Counted from the stretch's first letter, positions 8,145-17,797 are shown. The stretch is DNA of 35,048 nt from Ectothiorhodospiraceae bacterium (GCA_002401775.2 NVUB02000108.1:1-35048); one strand, 5' to 3'. The notes: generated by a model from the sequence alone, not told the origin. Made by a program: numbers and translations.

Positions 8145-9464
8145 TCAAAACCCCTGCAATGAATCCATCAAATCCGGCAGCCATAACGTCAACTGAGGAA
8201 ATAACATGATCAACAGTAACGCCACCAATTGAATCGCCACAAAGGGCAAGATACCTCGGTAAATCTGCGGCATACGAATTTCTTTTGGCGCGGCAGCCTT
8301 GAGGTAAAACAATGAAAAGCCAAAGGGCGGCGTCAGAAAAGAAGTTTGCAGGTTGAGGGCGATCAACACGGCGAACCACAACATGTCCACACCCAGGAAA
8401 GCGGCAATGGGAGCAAGAATAGGCACCACGATGAAGCAGATTTCGATAAAGTCGAGAAAGAAACCCAACACAAAGATCACCAGCATACTCACCAGCAAAA
8501 AGCCCCACTGACCACCAGGCAGGCTCGTCATTAAGTCCCGAACCAGATCATCACCGCCCATGCCTCGGAACACCAGACCAAAGGCCGTAGCCCCAATGAG
8601 GATCATGAACACCATCGAGGTCATGCGTGTGGTGGATTGCATGGCTGCGCGCAAATTATTGAGATTCAGTCGTCTATGCAGCGCCGCCAGCAACAACGCC
8701 CCTAACGCGCCCACGGCAGCAGATTCCGTGGGAGAAGCGACACCGAAAAATATTGAACCCAACACCGAGAACACCAGAAACAATGGCGGAATCAGGCTTT
8801 TGAACACCTGTGGCCACAGTGATCCGCCATCATCATCAGCAGGTGGCAGTGCCGGGGCTTCTTCCGGTCTGAGTTTGGCGCGCACCAGCACATAGATAAT
8901 GAACAAGGCGATGAGCAATAGCCCGGGAGTGACGGCTGCCATAAACAGCCTACCCACCGGCACCCCCATGACGTCACCCAGCAGTACCAGAATAATACTC
9001 GGGGGAATAATTTGCCCCAGCGTCCCCGCAGCGGCAATGGTGCCAGTGGCCAGCTCGGGCTTATAGCCGTGACGTAACATGACTGGCAAGGCGATCACCG
9101 CCATGGTCACCACCGTGGCTCCCACAACGCCGGTGGTGGCGGCTAGCAACGCGCCCACTAGAATAATAGATACACCCATGCCCCCACGAACACGGCCAAA
9201 CAGACGAGCCATGGTTTCCAGCAGTTCTTCGGCAATACCCGACTTTTCCAGCACGATGCCCATAAATACAAACAACGGTACGGCGATGAGGGTGAAGTTA
9301 GTCATCACTCCCCATATGCGTAGGGGTAACAGGGCAAAAAAGTCTAAGCCCAGCGCTATCCCGCCAAACAACATGGCCACTGCACCCAGGGTAAAAGCCA
9401 CCGGGTAGCCGATTAACAGCAGGGCGACCGCCGCCGCCAACATCACTAATGCCCAGACTTCCAT
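8145..9464 (-). CDS. dctM: TRAP transporter large permease, DctM
   Basis: This is the large membrane subunit of a TRAP transporter, 439 residues with about 12 hydrophobic segments, the normal length. Family signatures are GYPVAFTLGAVAMLFGGIAL near the N-terminus, GVVGATVVTMAVIALPVMLR with the approach GTLGQIIPPSIILVLLGDVM, ASPTESAAVGALGALLLAAL in the middle, and FFLDFIEICFIVVPILAPIA followed by NLQTSFLTPPFGFSLFYLKA near the end. It couples Na+ or H+ entry to uptake of the carboxylate delivered by the DctP protein. Its ATG overlaps the dctQ stop by one base (TAATG, 9466-9462), so the two are translationally coupled. The substrate is probably that of the TakP-like receptor at 6071. Confidence 0.95.
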   Translation of the reverse strand: MEVWALVMLAAAVALLLIGYPVAFTLGAVAMLFGGIALGLDFFALLPLRIWGVMTNFTLIAVPLFVFMGIVLEKSGIAEELLETMARLFGRVRGGMGVSIILVGALLAATTGVVGATVVTMAVIALPVMLRHGYKPELATGTIAAAGTLGQIIPPSIILVLLGDVMGVPVGRLFMAAVTPGLLLIALFIIYVLVRAKLRPEEAPALPPADDDGGSLWPQVFKSLIPPLFLVFSVLGSIFFGVASPTESAAVGALGALLLAALHRRLNLNNLRAAMQSTTRMTSMVFMILIGATAFGLVFRGMGGDDLVRDLMTSLPGGQWGFLLVSMLVIFVLGFFLDFIEICFIVVPILAPIAAFLGVDMLWFAVLIALNLQTSFLTPPFGFSLFYLKAAAPKEIRMPQIYRGILPFVAIQLVALLLIMLFPQLTLWLPDLMDSLQGF

Positions 9465-10021
9465 TACAAGGTTTGTCCGGATTGTGGTTGCTGTGGCGGT
9501 TTTTCGGCCGGAGGTGTCAGTATCGTCCGCAGGCTACGCAACATATGCGCGATACCTTGCAGCAATACCAGCGAAAACCCCAAAGGAATGGCGGCTTTGA
9601 GCAGGAATCGATAGGGCAATCCACCCGGATCAGGCGAACCCTCCCCGACCGAAAAAGCATAATCCACAAACGGGATAGAACTAATGATAATCAGCAAGCA
9701 AAATGGCACCAGGAAAAATAACCCTCCCAGTAAATCAACCCAGGCACGGCCCCGCTCGTCCATGCGCTCGCTACGATAAAAAATATCCACTCTGACATGG
9801 CCATCGTGCTTAAAGGTGTAGGCCGCACCCAACAGGAAAATCAGCGCAAACAGGTGCCATTCCAATTCTTGCAGTCCGACGGAGCCGCTCTGGAACAAAT
9901 AACGCATCGTCACGTCGTAGCCAATCACCAACACCATCGCCAAGACTATCCAGGACGCGGCGCGACCGGTCCATTCAGAAAATGTTTCAATCAGACTGAT
10001 TATTCGTGTGAGATGATGCAA
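9464..10021 (-). CDS. dctQ: TRAP transporter small permease, DctQ
   Basis: This is the four-helix small membrane subunit of the TRAP transporter, 185 residues. The family pattern is visible: an N-terminal amphipathic stretch, TM1 (IVLAMVLVIGYDVTMRYLF), the conserved segment GLQELEWHLFALIFLLGAAY, the loop KHDGHVRVDIFY, and two more hydrophobic segments around LGGLFFLVPFCLLIIISSI and AIPLGFSLVLLQGI. The Pro- and Gln-rich C-terminus (PAEKPPQQPQSG) is likely a disordered cytoplasmic tail. The start is TTG at 10021; no in-frame ATG lies nearby upstream. Its stop overlaps the dctM start. The promoter should lie in 10022-10210. Confidence 0.92.
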   Translation of the reverse strand: MHHLTRIISLIETFSEWTGRAASWIVLAMVLVIGYDVTMRYLFQSGSVGLQELEWHLFALIFLLGAAYTFKHDGHVRVDIFYRSERMDERGRAWVDLLGGLFFLVPFCLLIIISSIPFVDYAFSVGEGSPDPGGLPYRFLLKAAIPLGFSLVLLQGIAHMLRSLRTILTPPAEKPPQQPQSGQTL

Positions 10022-10212
10022 GGCGAAGGGTTTTCCAGAGTGATGAATTAAAACCCCATTCTAAACGGCCAGTGAGAACGGCTCAACGTCAAAATTCAGG
10101 CTTACGCGACGACACCGGCAATACACGTTCGACAATTGAAGCCCCACGCCTTCAAATTGACCCATGTGGTATAGATACTGGAAGGTTTACACATTCACTC
10201 TCTGCCTGTAAC

Positions 10213-10245
10213 AAAACCCCCGAGCAATGAGTTGCTCGGGGGTTT
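10213..10245 (-). terminator. Rho-independent terminator downstream of the cupin gene
   Basis: The stem ACCCCCGAGCAA / TTGCTCGGGGGT has a 4-nt loop (TGAG). On the minus strand it is followed by TTTT, matching the leftward cupin gene that ends at 10317. It may also insulate the dctQM promoter. Confidence 0.85.
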
Positions 10246-10316
10246 GAACTGTCGGTATAAAGACCCGATTGACACGAATTTCTAACCCGCAATATTACTC
10301 ATGAATCAGTAGTCAG

Positions 10317-10805
10317 TTAGCCGTGGTCATCGTCAGCAAAGTCATCAAACTTGACGGTCTGATTAATAAAGAAAATACATTCATTTTGAGAAATACATTT
10401 TGTAATATGACGTTCGCCCCCTTTTTGCGACCAATACGAACCTACCGGTAAGGGGACTTCCTCACCACCTGGGATCAAATTTACACCGACGCCAGAGATC
10501 ACTACCGCATAATACTCACCCGTATGGGTATGAATTTTGCTCTCGAATCCTGCCGGCATCTTGACGAATGTTCCATGTGCACCGTTGCTAAGATCACCGA
10601 ACCCTGGCGCCGCATGCAAGGTACCAACACCACTATGCTTACCAATGCCTGTGTCAAAATATTTGAGATCTGTAACCGGCATATTGACCGATTCACCACC
10701 TGAAATTTTTTCTTTTGATGCCATCTCACTGGAATTGGCGATTGAATGTACCGATATTGCTGCAACCGCAACCACAGCCAGTAGTCGACTTGTATATTTT
10801 TTCAT
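10317..10805 (-). CDS. Periplasmic cupin-domain protein (DUF4437-like)
   Basis: This is a small secreted cupin of 162 residues. The frame extends upstream to 10982, but ATG 10805 is chosen. It follows AAAGGA at good spacing and begins a signal peptide (MKKYTSRLLAVVAVAAISVH, cleaved near IANS-SEM). The cupin metal-binding motif is visible as FESKIHTHTGEYYAVVISG (two His and a Glu) with GSYWSQKGGERHITKC as the second conserved strand and its His. A pair of cysteines (CISQNEC) near the end could form a disulphide in the periplasm. The enzymatic role is unknown; members of this group are often annotated as DUF4437. It is a single-gene unit with its own terminator. Confidence 0.8.
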   Translation of the reverse strand: MKKYTSRLLAVVAVAAISVHSIANSSEMASKEKISGGESVNMPVTDLKYFDTGIGKHSGVGTLHAAPGFGDLSNGAHGTFVKMPAGFESKIHTHTGEYYAVVISGVGVNLIPGGEEVPLPVGSYWSQKGGERHITKCISQNECIFFINQTVKFDDFADDDHG

Positions 10806-11279
10806 ATTTTTAATGTCCTTTAATGAATCAGTAGTCGTTCTGTGTTGTAAATCAATAAAATGGCAACTTGTTTGGCCAAGCCAATTTCTGGCTGAACTCC
10901 GCTTATTTATTTGAAAAATGTCATTAGTCGACCTGGCATGAATAAGAACTACACCAGGGCGTCCAACCATCAACATAACCAACTAAATGCCGAAAAGAAG
11001 GTTATCTCAACAAAAGGTAACCTGTCAACATATAATTAACCGGTTATTTTTCGGGGTGCGCACACGATTTTAGTAAGCCAACATTAATTAGGGTGTCCAG
11101 TCTGAAGGTACGGTCTGAAGGTAAATGCTGAAAGCGGGGATGCGCAGGCCTGTTTTTACAAGTTCGAGTTTGAGTGAAACCACTGAACACAAGACATTAC
11201 AGGTTCATATCATCGTCCACTGTGTGACTCTACATCAGAGAAAATAATCCAAGAAAGCCAAAGACCCGTACTTAAATAA
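10806..11279. other. 474-bp intergenic region between cupin and HDOD genes
   Basis: No gene is convincing. The upstream extension of the cupin frame (10806-10982) has no signal-peptide logic. It contains inverted sequences that could be operators for the cupin promoter: AGGTTA...TAACCT around 10998-11023 and the 10-bp palindrome TAACCGGTTA at 11037-11046. It also holds a 13-bp tandem duplication at 11098-11123. Confidence 0.5.
11098..11123. repeat. 13-bp tandem duplication
   Basis: CAGTCTGAAGGTA (11098-11110) is followed directly by CGGTCTGAAGGTA (11111-11123), one mismatch apart. Confidence 0.85.
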
Positions 11280-12923
11280 TCAGCGCATTTGTAATACTAG
11301 CTGCGCCTGAGCCACCAGTTGAGAAAAGCTGCGCTGATCGTCTGCGGAAAGACGATTTCCTGAAAGCGCCTTGTCAGCATAAAACAACCCCACAGGCCGG
11401 CTTTTGGTGCGCAGGGTGCCAAGGATGAAGGCACTCGCGCCGGTTTTTTGCTGAAAATCACTCGGTAGCTGCGCTCGCCAGCCACCCTGATTGATATCAG
11501 TCACTAGCAACTCTTTGCCTTCCATAATGATTTTTGAAAACAGGTCTTTTTCCACATCCAGTTTAAAAGACAAATACTTTTTAAGATTTTCAGTTTCAAT
11601 ACCAGCCGCCATGCGTGCGGCGTAGGAGGTGTGAGCAGGATTCAACAAACACAAAACCGCACGATCAAAACCCGCTCCACGATGAAGCCCTTCCAGCACT
11701 TTTTCCAGGATGGCGTTGAATTGAGCCTTTTGGGACATTAAGGTGGTTATTTCAAACAAAATACCCAGCAGTGCAGAGGGGTCGGCAACAGTACCCCCTG
11801 TTGCCGAGTTTATAGTTGCCGGGCTGATAGTTGCCGCGTTTATTGAAGCCGGGCTTTTGGCCGAGACTTCTATTACATTACCTTCTGTCTGTTTCTCACT
11901 CCCAGCAGGTGCTTTGATCTCACTGCTGGCGTAATAGGCAAATTGTCGTGCTAGCTTGCCAAGGTCTTCATCCCCTCCTTCACGCAACTTGGGGGTCAGG
12001 TGCTTTTTACTCAAGCCATAGTCTTTGGCCAGTTCGCAACTTTGCCTGAACGATGCTTCCAGTGCGTCGCCGATGTCTTGTTTTTTTATGCCGGAAACCG
12101 TCGATAATTCATGTTTCAATTCTGACAGTGTTTTGTGAGTATCCGGAGTTTCTGAGTACAGCAAGTCCATTGTCTGGTTTGTCAGTGAGGCCAGCGAGCC
12201 GGTTAGCTCGGTTTGATTACGTATCCGGGATAAACCATCCATTTTCTGCTCATTGAGGGTGTCGATGACATTTTTCGGAAAATCCCAGTCATTCAGAATA
12301 TCCTGCCCTAGCTGTTGCAAACTCGCACCTAACACTTGTCGTTCAGCGGCCAGCCTCGATATATTTTGCGCCTGCTGCCTTTCCCGAATGTCGCGAAAGT
12401 ATTCCGGCAGCGTATAAGCCACCACTACTTGCCCCAGGTTATGCAACAAACCGCAGATATAAACCTGTTCGATGTCTTTGATACCACATTTGCTCGATAT
12501 CCCGCGCAAAAACCCACCGGATAAAAAAGCATTCACCAACATACCGGTCATATCGATGCCGGGAAATTCCTGCTGAAAACTGTCAATGAGTTTCAATGTC
12601 AGCACGGCGGATTTAACCGTCTCAAAACCCAGCACCACAACCGCCCGTGACAAATTGCCAATCTTCCCTTGGCCACGGTTGTACAACGGAGAATTAGCGA
12701 GTTTTAATACCTTGGTGGTGAGGTTGGCATCTTTAAGAATTTCTTCGGAGAGCGCCATGGCATCGGCTTCCGGGTCAGAACCCACAATATGAATCCGGTT
12801 CACACTGGCACTAAAGATGGGCATGTCGCCTTTCTCTTTCAGACGATCACGCACCAGCTGTAAGCTTTGCTCATGGCTTAGCTTGGCGGTTGCATTAACA
12901 TTCTGATCAGGCACGCTCTCCAT
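11280..12923 (-). CDS. HDOD domain and GAF domain signalling protein
   Basis: This is a cytoplasmic regulatory protein of 547 residues from ATG 12923; GTG 12971 would add 16 residues. The HDOD domain, a catalytically degenerate HD relative found in signalling proteins, spans roughly residues 20-260 and shows LTTKVLKLANSPLYN, LSRAVVVLGFETVKSAVLTL and YICGLLHNLGQVVVAY. A long helical part follows. Then comes a linker of near-repeats (SINAATISPATINSATGG), and a C-terminal GAF domain (about 395-547; LLGILFEITTLMSQKAQFNA, GAGFDRAVLCLLNP, RTKSRPVGLFYADKALS). No phosphotransfer or nucleotide-cyclase motif is present. Such proteins often regulate motility or c-di-GMP output. It is divergent from the neighbouring TraF-like gene. 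Confidence 0.9.
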   Translation of the reverse strand: MESVPDQNVNATAKLSHEQSLQLVRDRLKEKGDMPIFSASVNRIHIVGSDPEADAMALSEEILKDANLTTKVLKLANSPLYNRGQGKIGNLSRAVVVLGFETVKSAVLTLKLIDSFQQEFPGIDMTGMLVNAFLSGGFLRGISSKCGIKDIEQVYICGLLHNLGQVVVAYTLPEYFRDIRERQQAQNISRLAAERQVLGASLQQLGQDILNDWDFPKNVIDTLNEQKMDGLSRIRNQTELTGSLASLTNQTMDLLYSETPDTHKTLSELKHELSTVSGIKKQDIGDALEASFRQSCELAKDYGLSKKHLTPKLREGGDEDLGKLARQFAYYASSEIKAPAGSEKQTEGNVIEVSAKSPASINAATISPATINSATGGTVADPSALLGILFEITTLMSQKAQFNAILEKVLEGLHRGAGFDRAVLCLLNPAHTSYAARMAAGIETENLKKYLSFKLDVEKDLFSKIIMEGKELLVTDINQGGWRAQLPSDFQQKTGASAFILGTLRTKSRPVGLFYADKALSGNRLSADDQRSFSQLVAQAQLVLQMR

Positions 12924-13109
12924 GCCCACTATTAACGGCACAATGCAATGGCAATTGAACTTAAATAGCACATCTTGACGTCACTCAAGAACCACAAGTC
13001 AGAGCCGATGAGTCTACTATCGAGCCATGCTCGAGCTGAATGTGAGCCACAAGTGACGACGGACTGTCCACACCCTCCGTCCAGACCATACTACAAAACG
13101 GAGATACCG

Positions 13110-14453
13110 ATGAAACGCCTCATCACCGCCACCGTCCTGAGCGCCTCGGCTGCACTGGCCCAGGCCGCACCCTTGTATCAACCACTGGGCTCCAACCTGA
13201 CATATGGTGCGGTAAGCAATGGCCAGACTATCATATCGGATATCACTAACCCGGCTGCGGGTGCCGCCGTACTACAGAGTGACGGCAACCTGTATCGACT
13301 AGGCATTCCCGGCTCAATTGGCGTCGGATTTGAATTTGGTCAAGTGGATGACCTATATGACCGCATTGATGATGAAGCGGATAAATTTCAAGATATACAA
13401 CCCCTCACTAACACCACTGTCACTACAGCGGTTGATGAGCTCAACTCGGCACTTGCCAGTCTCAATACTGTACTGGCTGATGTGGAATCCAATGGCTATG
13501 CCAAGGCCTTCGGCTCAATAGACGTTCCTCTGGTAGTGGCGCATAAAGGGTTCGGAGGCAGTCTGCAATTTGATATTAACGTCAGCTTTGCCTCCCGTGC
13601 GACAGGTTTACACGAAACCGTTAATTTTAACTCTGCCGAGGCATTATTGGGCAACGATGACCCCTTTGATGACCTGAACGTCACTTTTAACTCCTCGGGA
13701 ATACCCACCAATTTCACCGTCGACAATGATAGTACTATTCTCATCAAGGCCAGCATGATCAAGGATATCTCACTGGGCTATAGTCGCCGCTGGACGAAAA
13801 CCGCTAATGCCGCGCTCTACGGTGGCGTGCGCGCCCACTATTACATCGTGGAACACAGCCGCTCTGCCGTTCGCATGGCCGACCTTACCGATGTAAAGCA
13901 ACAATTTAAGGACGCACTGGATCAGGACCGCAGTAGCGATTCAGGGTTAGGTGTGGACGTTGGCGTATTGTGGGTCAGTGAGCATTACCGTGCTGGCGCT
14001 ACCCTCACTAACATCAACGAACCCAGCTTTGAGACCGGCGCTGTTGATCTCAGTGGCTATAGCGCGACCAGTTCGGTGGCTCAACGATTAGCCAGGGATA
14101 GCAGTTTCACGATGGAAAAACAGCTAACGCTAGAAGCTTCACTCTATACTGCTAGTCAAAACTGGGTTATTTCTGCGGGATTTGATGCCAATGCGGCCAA
14201 AGATCCCCTCGGCGATGAGTACCAATGGGCTACCGTGAGTGCCGCCTATGCCACCGATACCTGGTGGTTGCCTGGTTTACGGGTCGGCATCCGTAAGAAT
14301 CTGGCGGGCACTGAGATTAACTACCTTACCGGGGGCGCTACGATAGGCGCGCTAAATCTGGATATTGCCTGGAGTACCGATTCTGTCACCATAGACGACA
14401 ATACCGTTCCGCGTGGCGCCATCGTAAACGCGGGCCTGGAATTCAGTTTTTAA
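13110..14453 (+). CDS. TraF_2-like outer-membrane protein, copy 1
   Basis: This is a secreted beta-barrel protein of 447 residues. It starts at ATG 13110, behind ACGGAGA, with a clear signal peptide (MKRLITATVLSASAALAQAA). The frame is open to 12975, but that extension lacks a signal. The protein has the layout of the family often labelled conjugal transfer protein TraF (TraF_2): a Gly-rich start (NLTYGAVSNGQTIISDITNP), an alpha-helical insertion around residues 80-120, repeated beta-strands, and a C-terminal aromatic residue (NAGLEFSF), typical of BAM-assembled outer-membrane proteins. The TraF name comes from annotation transfer; no other conjugation gene is present here. It converges with a second member of the same broad class at 14553-15692. 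Confidence 0.72.
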   Translation: MKRLITATVLSASAALAQAAPLYQPLGSNLTYGAVSNGQTIISDITNPAAGAAVLQSDGNLYRLGIPGSIGVGFEFGQVDDLYDRIDDEADKFQDIQPLTNTTVTTAVDELNSALASLNTVLADVESNGYAKAFGSIDVPLVVAHKGFGGSLQFDINVSFASRATGLHETVNFNSAEALLGNDDPFDDLNVTFNSSGIPTNFTVDNDSTILIKASMIKDISLGYSRRWTKTANAALYGGVRAHYYIVEHSRSAVRMADLTDVKQQFKDALDQDRSSDSGLGVDVGVLWVSEHYRAGATLTNINEPSFETGAVDLSGYSATSSVAQRLARDSSFTMEKQLTLEASLYTASQNWVISAGFDANAAKDPLGDEYQWATVSAAYATDTWWLPGLRVGIRKNLAGTEINYLTGGATIGALNLDIAWSTDSVTIDDNTVPRGAIVNAGLEFSF

Positions 14454-14552
14454 CGTTGAAAAAGGGGAAAGATAAAAGCGGCGACTGTAGTTAGTGGCTG
14501 TAGCTACCAGTAGCTACCTGCATCTTGTCTCTTTACCCTTTCCTCTGCTTTC

Positions 14553-15692
14553 TTAAAACTGAAACCCCATTTGAGCAGAGAGCCCTTCGCCCTCATCACC
14601 ACTAAAACCAGCCACATCCAAATGGATTCCCTCACCCAAAATAATACCCAAGCCTAGAGAACCATAGGCCGCTTCATTCCCCGTCAGGTTTTGATTAAAC
14701 CCGGCCCGAAAAGCTAACCACCGCCACGCAAACCACTCCCCGCCAACGGAAGCAATTTGCGATGGTTCATTAAAACCAACCGGGTCATTTTCCAGCAGGT
14801 CGATATTAAACTCCAGCACAGAATAACGACTTTGATAGGCAAAACCGGCTCGTAACTGCGGGGCAATTTTGAATTTCTCACCACTGTCACCGTACTTAAA
14901 GCTCGCCGCTGCAATATTTTTTGCAACCAGTCCTATTTTCCACACACCCAGTTCTTTTAATATCCCAATATCAAACTGAAACTGACTGCCGGTTATTCGC
15001 CCACTTCGATCGACATCAACTTCGGCGCTTCGCAAAGGCTCGGTATAACCATAGCCTTCGATGAGTAAAAATTTGGCGTTTAAGCCGATGGCCAAGTTTC
15101 GCGCCCAGCCTCTATCAATTTCCAGAATCGTGGCCGCAGAGACGCCATTTTCTGCGACACGCAAGCCTCGCTGAGCCAGGGTAGAGGAATAGCTTGGCGT
15201 TGTGGCACTGAGGTCATCGCCACCAATGTTCGGCTTGGCACTTGAGACTTCATAAACATTAAAAAAAGCCGCGCCACTGAGTATTCGGCTGGGTATGGTG
15301 ACCATGAGTGCAGAATTTTTACGGACGCTATAACGCGTACCGTCGAGGTTATTCAATGGTGTTTGTACCGCCGTGCGATTAGCCGACGTATTGTCACTAT
15401 CAAGCACCGTGGCTGCCTGTTGAAAGGCAGTGAGGGAATCTTCTACTGCATCGGGGTCGTTGGTTTGCAAGCCTATGGTAGGAACCAATACAAACCATTC
15501 GTGGATTTCATCAGCCGTCGTTAACAATGCCGGATTATTAAAAGAAGCATATCGCGAGCCCGTAGCAACACCGACGCCCCCCATGGCCATGCTGCGCGCA
15601 TCAAAGGTGCCAAACGGTAACGCCTTTACAATGGGTGCCGTTAACAACATCGTTAACAACAAGCCGATAAATGGCATCACAACCCACAACAT
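14553..15692 (-). CDS. TraF_2-like outer-membrane protein, copy 2
   Basis: This is a secreted beta-barrel protein of about 379 residues. ATG 15692 is chosen because it opens directly into a hydrophobic signal sequence (PFIGLLLTMLLTAPIVKA); a TTG at 15746 would add 18 residues. The mature N-terminus carries the family signature FDARSMAMGGVGVATG followed by YASFNNPALL, shared by TraF_2 and related outer-membrane barrels. It ends GLSAQMGFQF with the expected terminal Phe. A helical insert with LTAFQQAATVLDSDNTSANR occurs at about residues 80-110, comparable to the insert in the convergent neighbour. Its function is unknown. The two genes share a 99-bp intergenic space and may be distant paralogues. 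Confidence 0.75.
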   Translation of the reverse strand: MLWVVMPFIGLLLTMLLTAPIVKALPFGTFDARSMAMGGVGVATGSRYASFNNPALLTTADEIHEWFVLVPTIGLQTNDPDAVEDSLTAFQQAATVLDSDNTSANRTAVQTPLNNLDGTRYSVRKNSALMVTIPSRILSGAAFFNVYEVSSAKPNIGGDDLSATTPSYSSTLAQRGLRVAENGVSAATILEIDRGWARNLAIGLNAKFLLIEGYGYTEPLRSAEVDVDRSGRITGSQFQFDIGILKELGVWKIGLVAKNIAAASFKYGDSGEKFKIAPQLRAGFAYQSRYSVLEFNIDLLENDPVGFNEPSQIASVGGEWFAWRWLAFRAGFNQNLTGNEAAYGSLGLGIILGEGIHLDVAGFSGDEGEGLSAQMGFQF

Positions 15693-15924
15693 TTTCCTTT
15701 GTCTTCTATCCAAAACCAACCCCTTAATACAACAACCTACTGACAACGACCTTCATGACATCCTACTACTTCGAGTATCAACCTCACTCTACCCTAACGT
15801 TGCATAAAGTGACGCATTTTGAACGTGCCTCAGAAAGTTAACGTGCTTCTAGATCTCACTCGCCATAAATTCCAGAAATAGACACAAAATACCCGGCACT
15901 ACCCCCAGGACACTGCCCTGGACA

Positions 15925-16755
15925 CTACACCAGGAAATCCAACACCGCATCCAGACCTCGATACTGTATGGCAACATCGGCTTGCGCACTCACCGCAGGC
16001 TTTGCGTGGTATGCCACACCCAATCCGGCAACCCCCAGCATTTTCAAGTCATTAGCACCATCACCCATGGCGATCACTTGCTGGGGGCTTATCTCGAGTT
16101 TCTCGCAAAGCTGTTGTAAATAGGTCGCCTTAACCTCAGCATCGACAATCGCACCGTCCACACGCCCAAGCAGTTTGTTGTCCGCCTCCGCCAGCACATT
16201 AGCGAGAGTAAAATCCAAATTCAGCCTAGACTTGAGGCGATCCGTAAAATAACTAAAGCCTCCCGACACTAGCGCACATTTAATGTGCTGCTGCTTTAAA
16301 CCACTCATCAGTAATTCCGCGCCAGGGTTTAAGGTAAGACGCTCATCATATACACGCTGTAGTGCCGATACATCCAGCCCGGTAAGCAAAGAAACCCGGT
16401 TTTGCAGTGAAGCCGCAAAGTCCAGCTCACCCCGCATCGCCGCTTCTGTAATAGCTGCCACTTCTGGCTTCACTCCCATGAAATCGGCAATTTCATCGAC
16501 ACATTCAATACTGATGAGCGTGGAATCCATATCGGAGATTAATAAGCGCACCTCTTGTGGATTAAAACCCTCAGGCAACGTGTTTATATCTAACGCACAA
16601 CTTGCCCGTAATGCCTGCAATGCATCCTCACTGATGGGCGCATGTTCGACACGAAAATGTGCCCCACAGACCTGCGGTGTGTTACCCAGGGCCTGACTAA
16701 TGTGTTGATGTTGTTCGGCACTCAACGTGTCGCTATGAATGATGGTGACTGGCAT
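15925..16755 (-). CDS. serB: Phosphoserine phosphatase
   Basis: This is the HAD-family enzyme that makes serine from 3-phosphoserine in the last step of the phosphorylated serine pathway. At 276 residues it is shorter than E. coli SerB (322) because the N-terminal regulatory part is reduced. The catalytic motif I is ISDMDSTLISIECVDEIADF (nucleophile Asp and acid Asp), motif II is LVSGGFSYFTDRL, and motif III is IAMGDGANDLKMLGVAGLG followed by VAYHAKPAV. All expected residues are present. The start at 16755 has only a weak ribosome binding site. A run of imperfect repeats built on CACT...CCAGGA/CCTGGA spans the stop codon (15897-15935). Confidence 0.96.
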   Translation of the reverse strand: MPVTIIHSDTLSAEQHQHISQALGNTPQVCGAHFRVEHAPISEDALQALRASCALDINTLPEGFNPQEVRLLISDMDSTLISIECVDEIADFMGVKPEVAAITEAAMRGELDFAASLQNRVSLLTGLDVSALQRVYDERLTLNPGAELLMSGLKQQHIKCALVSGGFSYFTDRLKSRLNLDFTLANVLAEADNKLLGRVDGAIVDAEVKATYLQQLCEKLEISPQQVIAMGDGANDLKMLGVAGLGVAYHAKPAVSAQADVAIQYRGLDAVLDFLV

Positions 16756-16888
16756 ACGGGTTTATGGGTATCAGTTAATGGTTAACGGAAAATATGACGA
16801 CGTTACTGCGTAGTTTACCGCAAGAGTTCACTTGACGCCTTATCCATGCGGTAACTCAAGGATACCCGGAACAAGATAAACTCGGTAT

Positions 16889-17797
16889 TCAGGACATTTC
16901 TGATAACAAACGATCCACCATCCCCTCTGCCTGTGACAGATACCCCCCGCCGAACAGATTGAAATGATTTAAAATGTGATACAGGTTATACAAAATTTTA
17001 CGGGTACTGTAACCGGAATCCAGCGCCCAAACACTGTTATAGGCACTATAAAAACGCTGGGAAAAACCGCCAAATAACTCGGTCATTGCCAAATCTGTTT
17101 CTCGATCGCCGTAGTACACTGCCGGATCAAAAATAACGGGCTGAGCATGTTGGTCAAAAGCCGCATTACCTGACCACAAATCACCGTGTAACAATGAGGC
17201 GGCCGGCTGATAATGACTAAAAAATTCCGGTATTACGGCCTGCAATTGCTTGGCACGCGCCAAAAAGGCCTGCCCTGCTCCATTTTTGGCGGCCAACCGT
17301 AATTGAAACGCCAGGCGTTGCTCACTCCAAAACTGAGGCCAGTTATCGCACAATGCATTCATTTGCGGCGTCGATCCGATGTTATTATCTCGTTTCCAGC
17401 CAAATTTTTGCTGACGTTGTTGATGACGTTGTTGATGCATAGCGGCTAAAGCCTCACCCAGCAATGCATCATCACCTGTGCCATTAAGCGGAATATATTC
17501 CATCAGTAAATAGGCTGCATCCTGGGCGACACCACTGCAGACCGGTGCTGGCACCCTCAAACAACTGCTTTTTGCCAGTTCCAGCAAACCATCCCGTTCT
17601 GCCTCAAACATACCCAGACCCGCCGCCTGATGCGTTTTAATAAAATACGCCTCATTGCTACTCGTCCCATTACTTACGCTTGTCAGCACAAAAGCCGAGC
17701 TGATGCAGCCGCCTCCCACGGGCCGCGCGCTGTTAGCCTCTAACGAAAGCCCAGCATCGGCTTTCACCTGGGCAGTGATCAAACCCCAGTCTGGCAT
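16889..17797 (-). CDS. Fructosamine/ketosamine-3-kinase family protein (YniA-like)
   Basis: This is a predicted small-molecule kinase of 302 residues in the fructosamine-3-kinase family, which phosphorylates sugar adducts on protein amines so that they break down. Visible features are the Gly-rich ATP-binding start (RPVGGGCISSAFVLTS), YFIKTHQAAGLGMFEAERDG with the lysine, the catalytic loop LLHGDLWSGNAAFD (HGDLWSGN is diagnostic), and the metal-binding segment VIFDPAVYYGDRETDLAMTE. The length matches the family. It is probably cotranscribed with nothing else; serB lies 133 bp downstream on the same strand. Three near-copies of a 14-bp sequence lie just upstream (17851-17900). Confidence 0.92.
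   Translation of the reverse strand: MPDWGLITAQVKADAGLSLEANSARPVGGGCISSAFVLTSVSNGTSSNEAYFIKTHQAAGLGMFEAERDGLLELAKSSCLRVPAPVCSGVAQDAAYLLMEYIPLNGTGDDALLGEALAAMHQQRHQQRQQKFGWKRDNNIGSTPQMNALCDNWPQFWSEQRLAFQLRLAAKNGAGQAFLARAKQLQAVIPEFFSHYQPAASLLHGDLWSGNAAFDQHAQPVIFDPAVYYGDRETDLAMTELFGGFSQRFYSAYNSVWALDSGYSTRKILYNLYHILNHFNLFGGGYLSQAEGMVDRLLSEMS

Noticed and set aside
10806-10982. Longer N-terminus for the cupin protein
   Set aside because: ATG 10805 has a good Shine-Dalgarno and a clear signal peptide; the extension has neither.
13110-15692. Conjugative element suggested by TraF-type annotation
   Set aside because: No relaxase, coupling protein, pilus or integrase gene is present, and both proteins look like chromosomal outer-membrane barrels.
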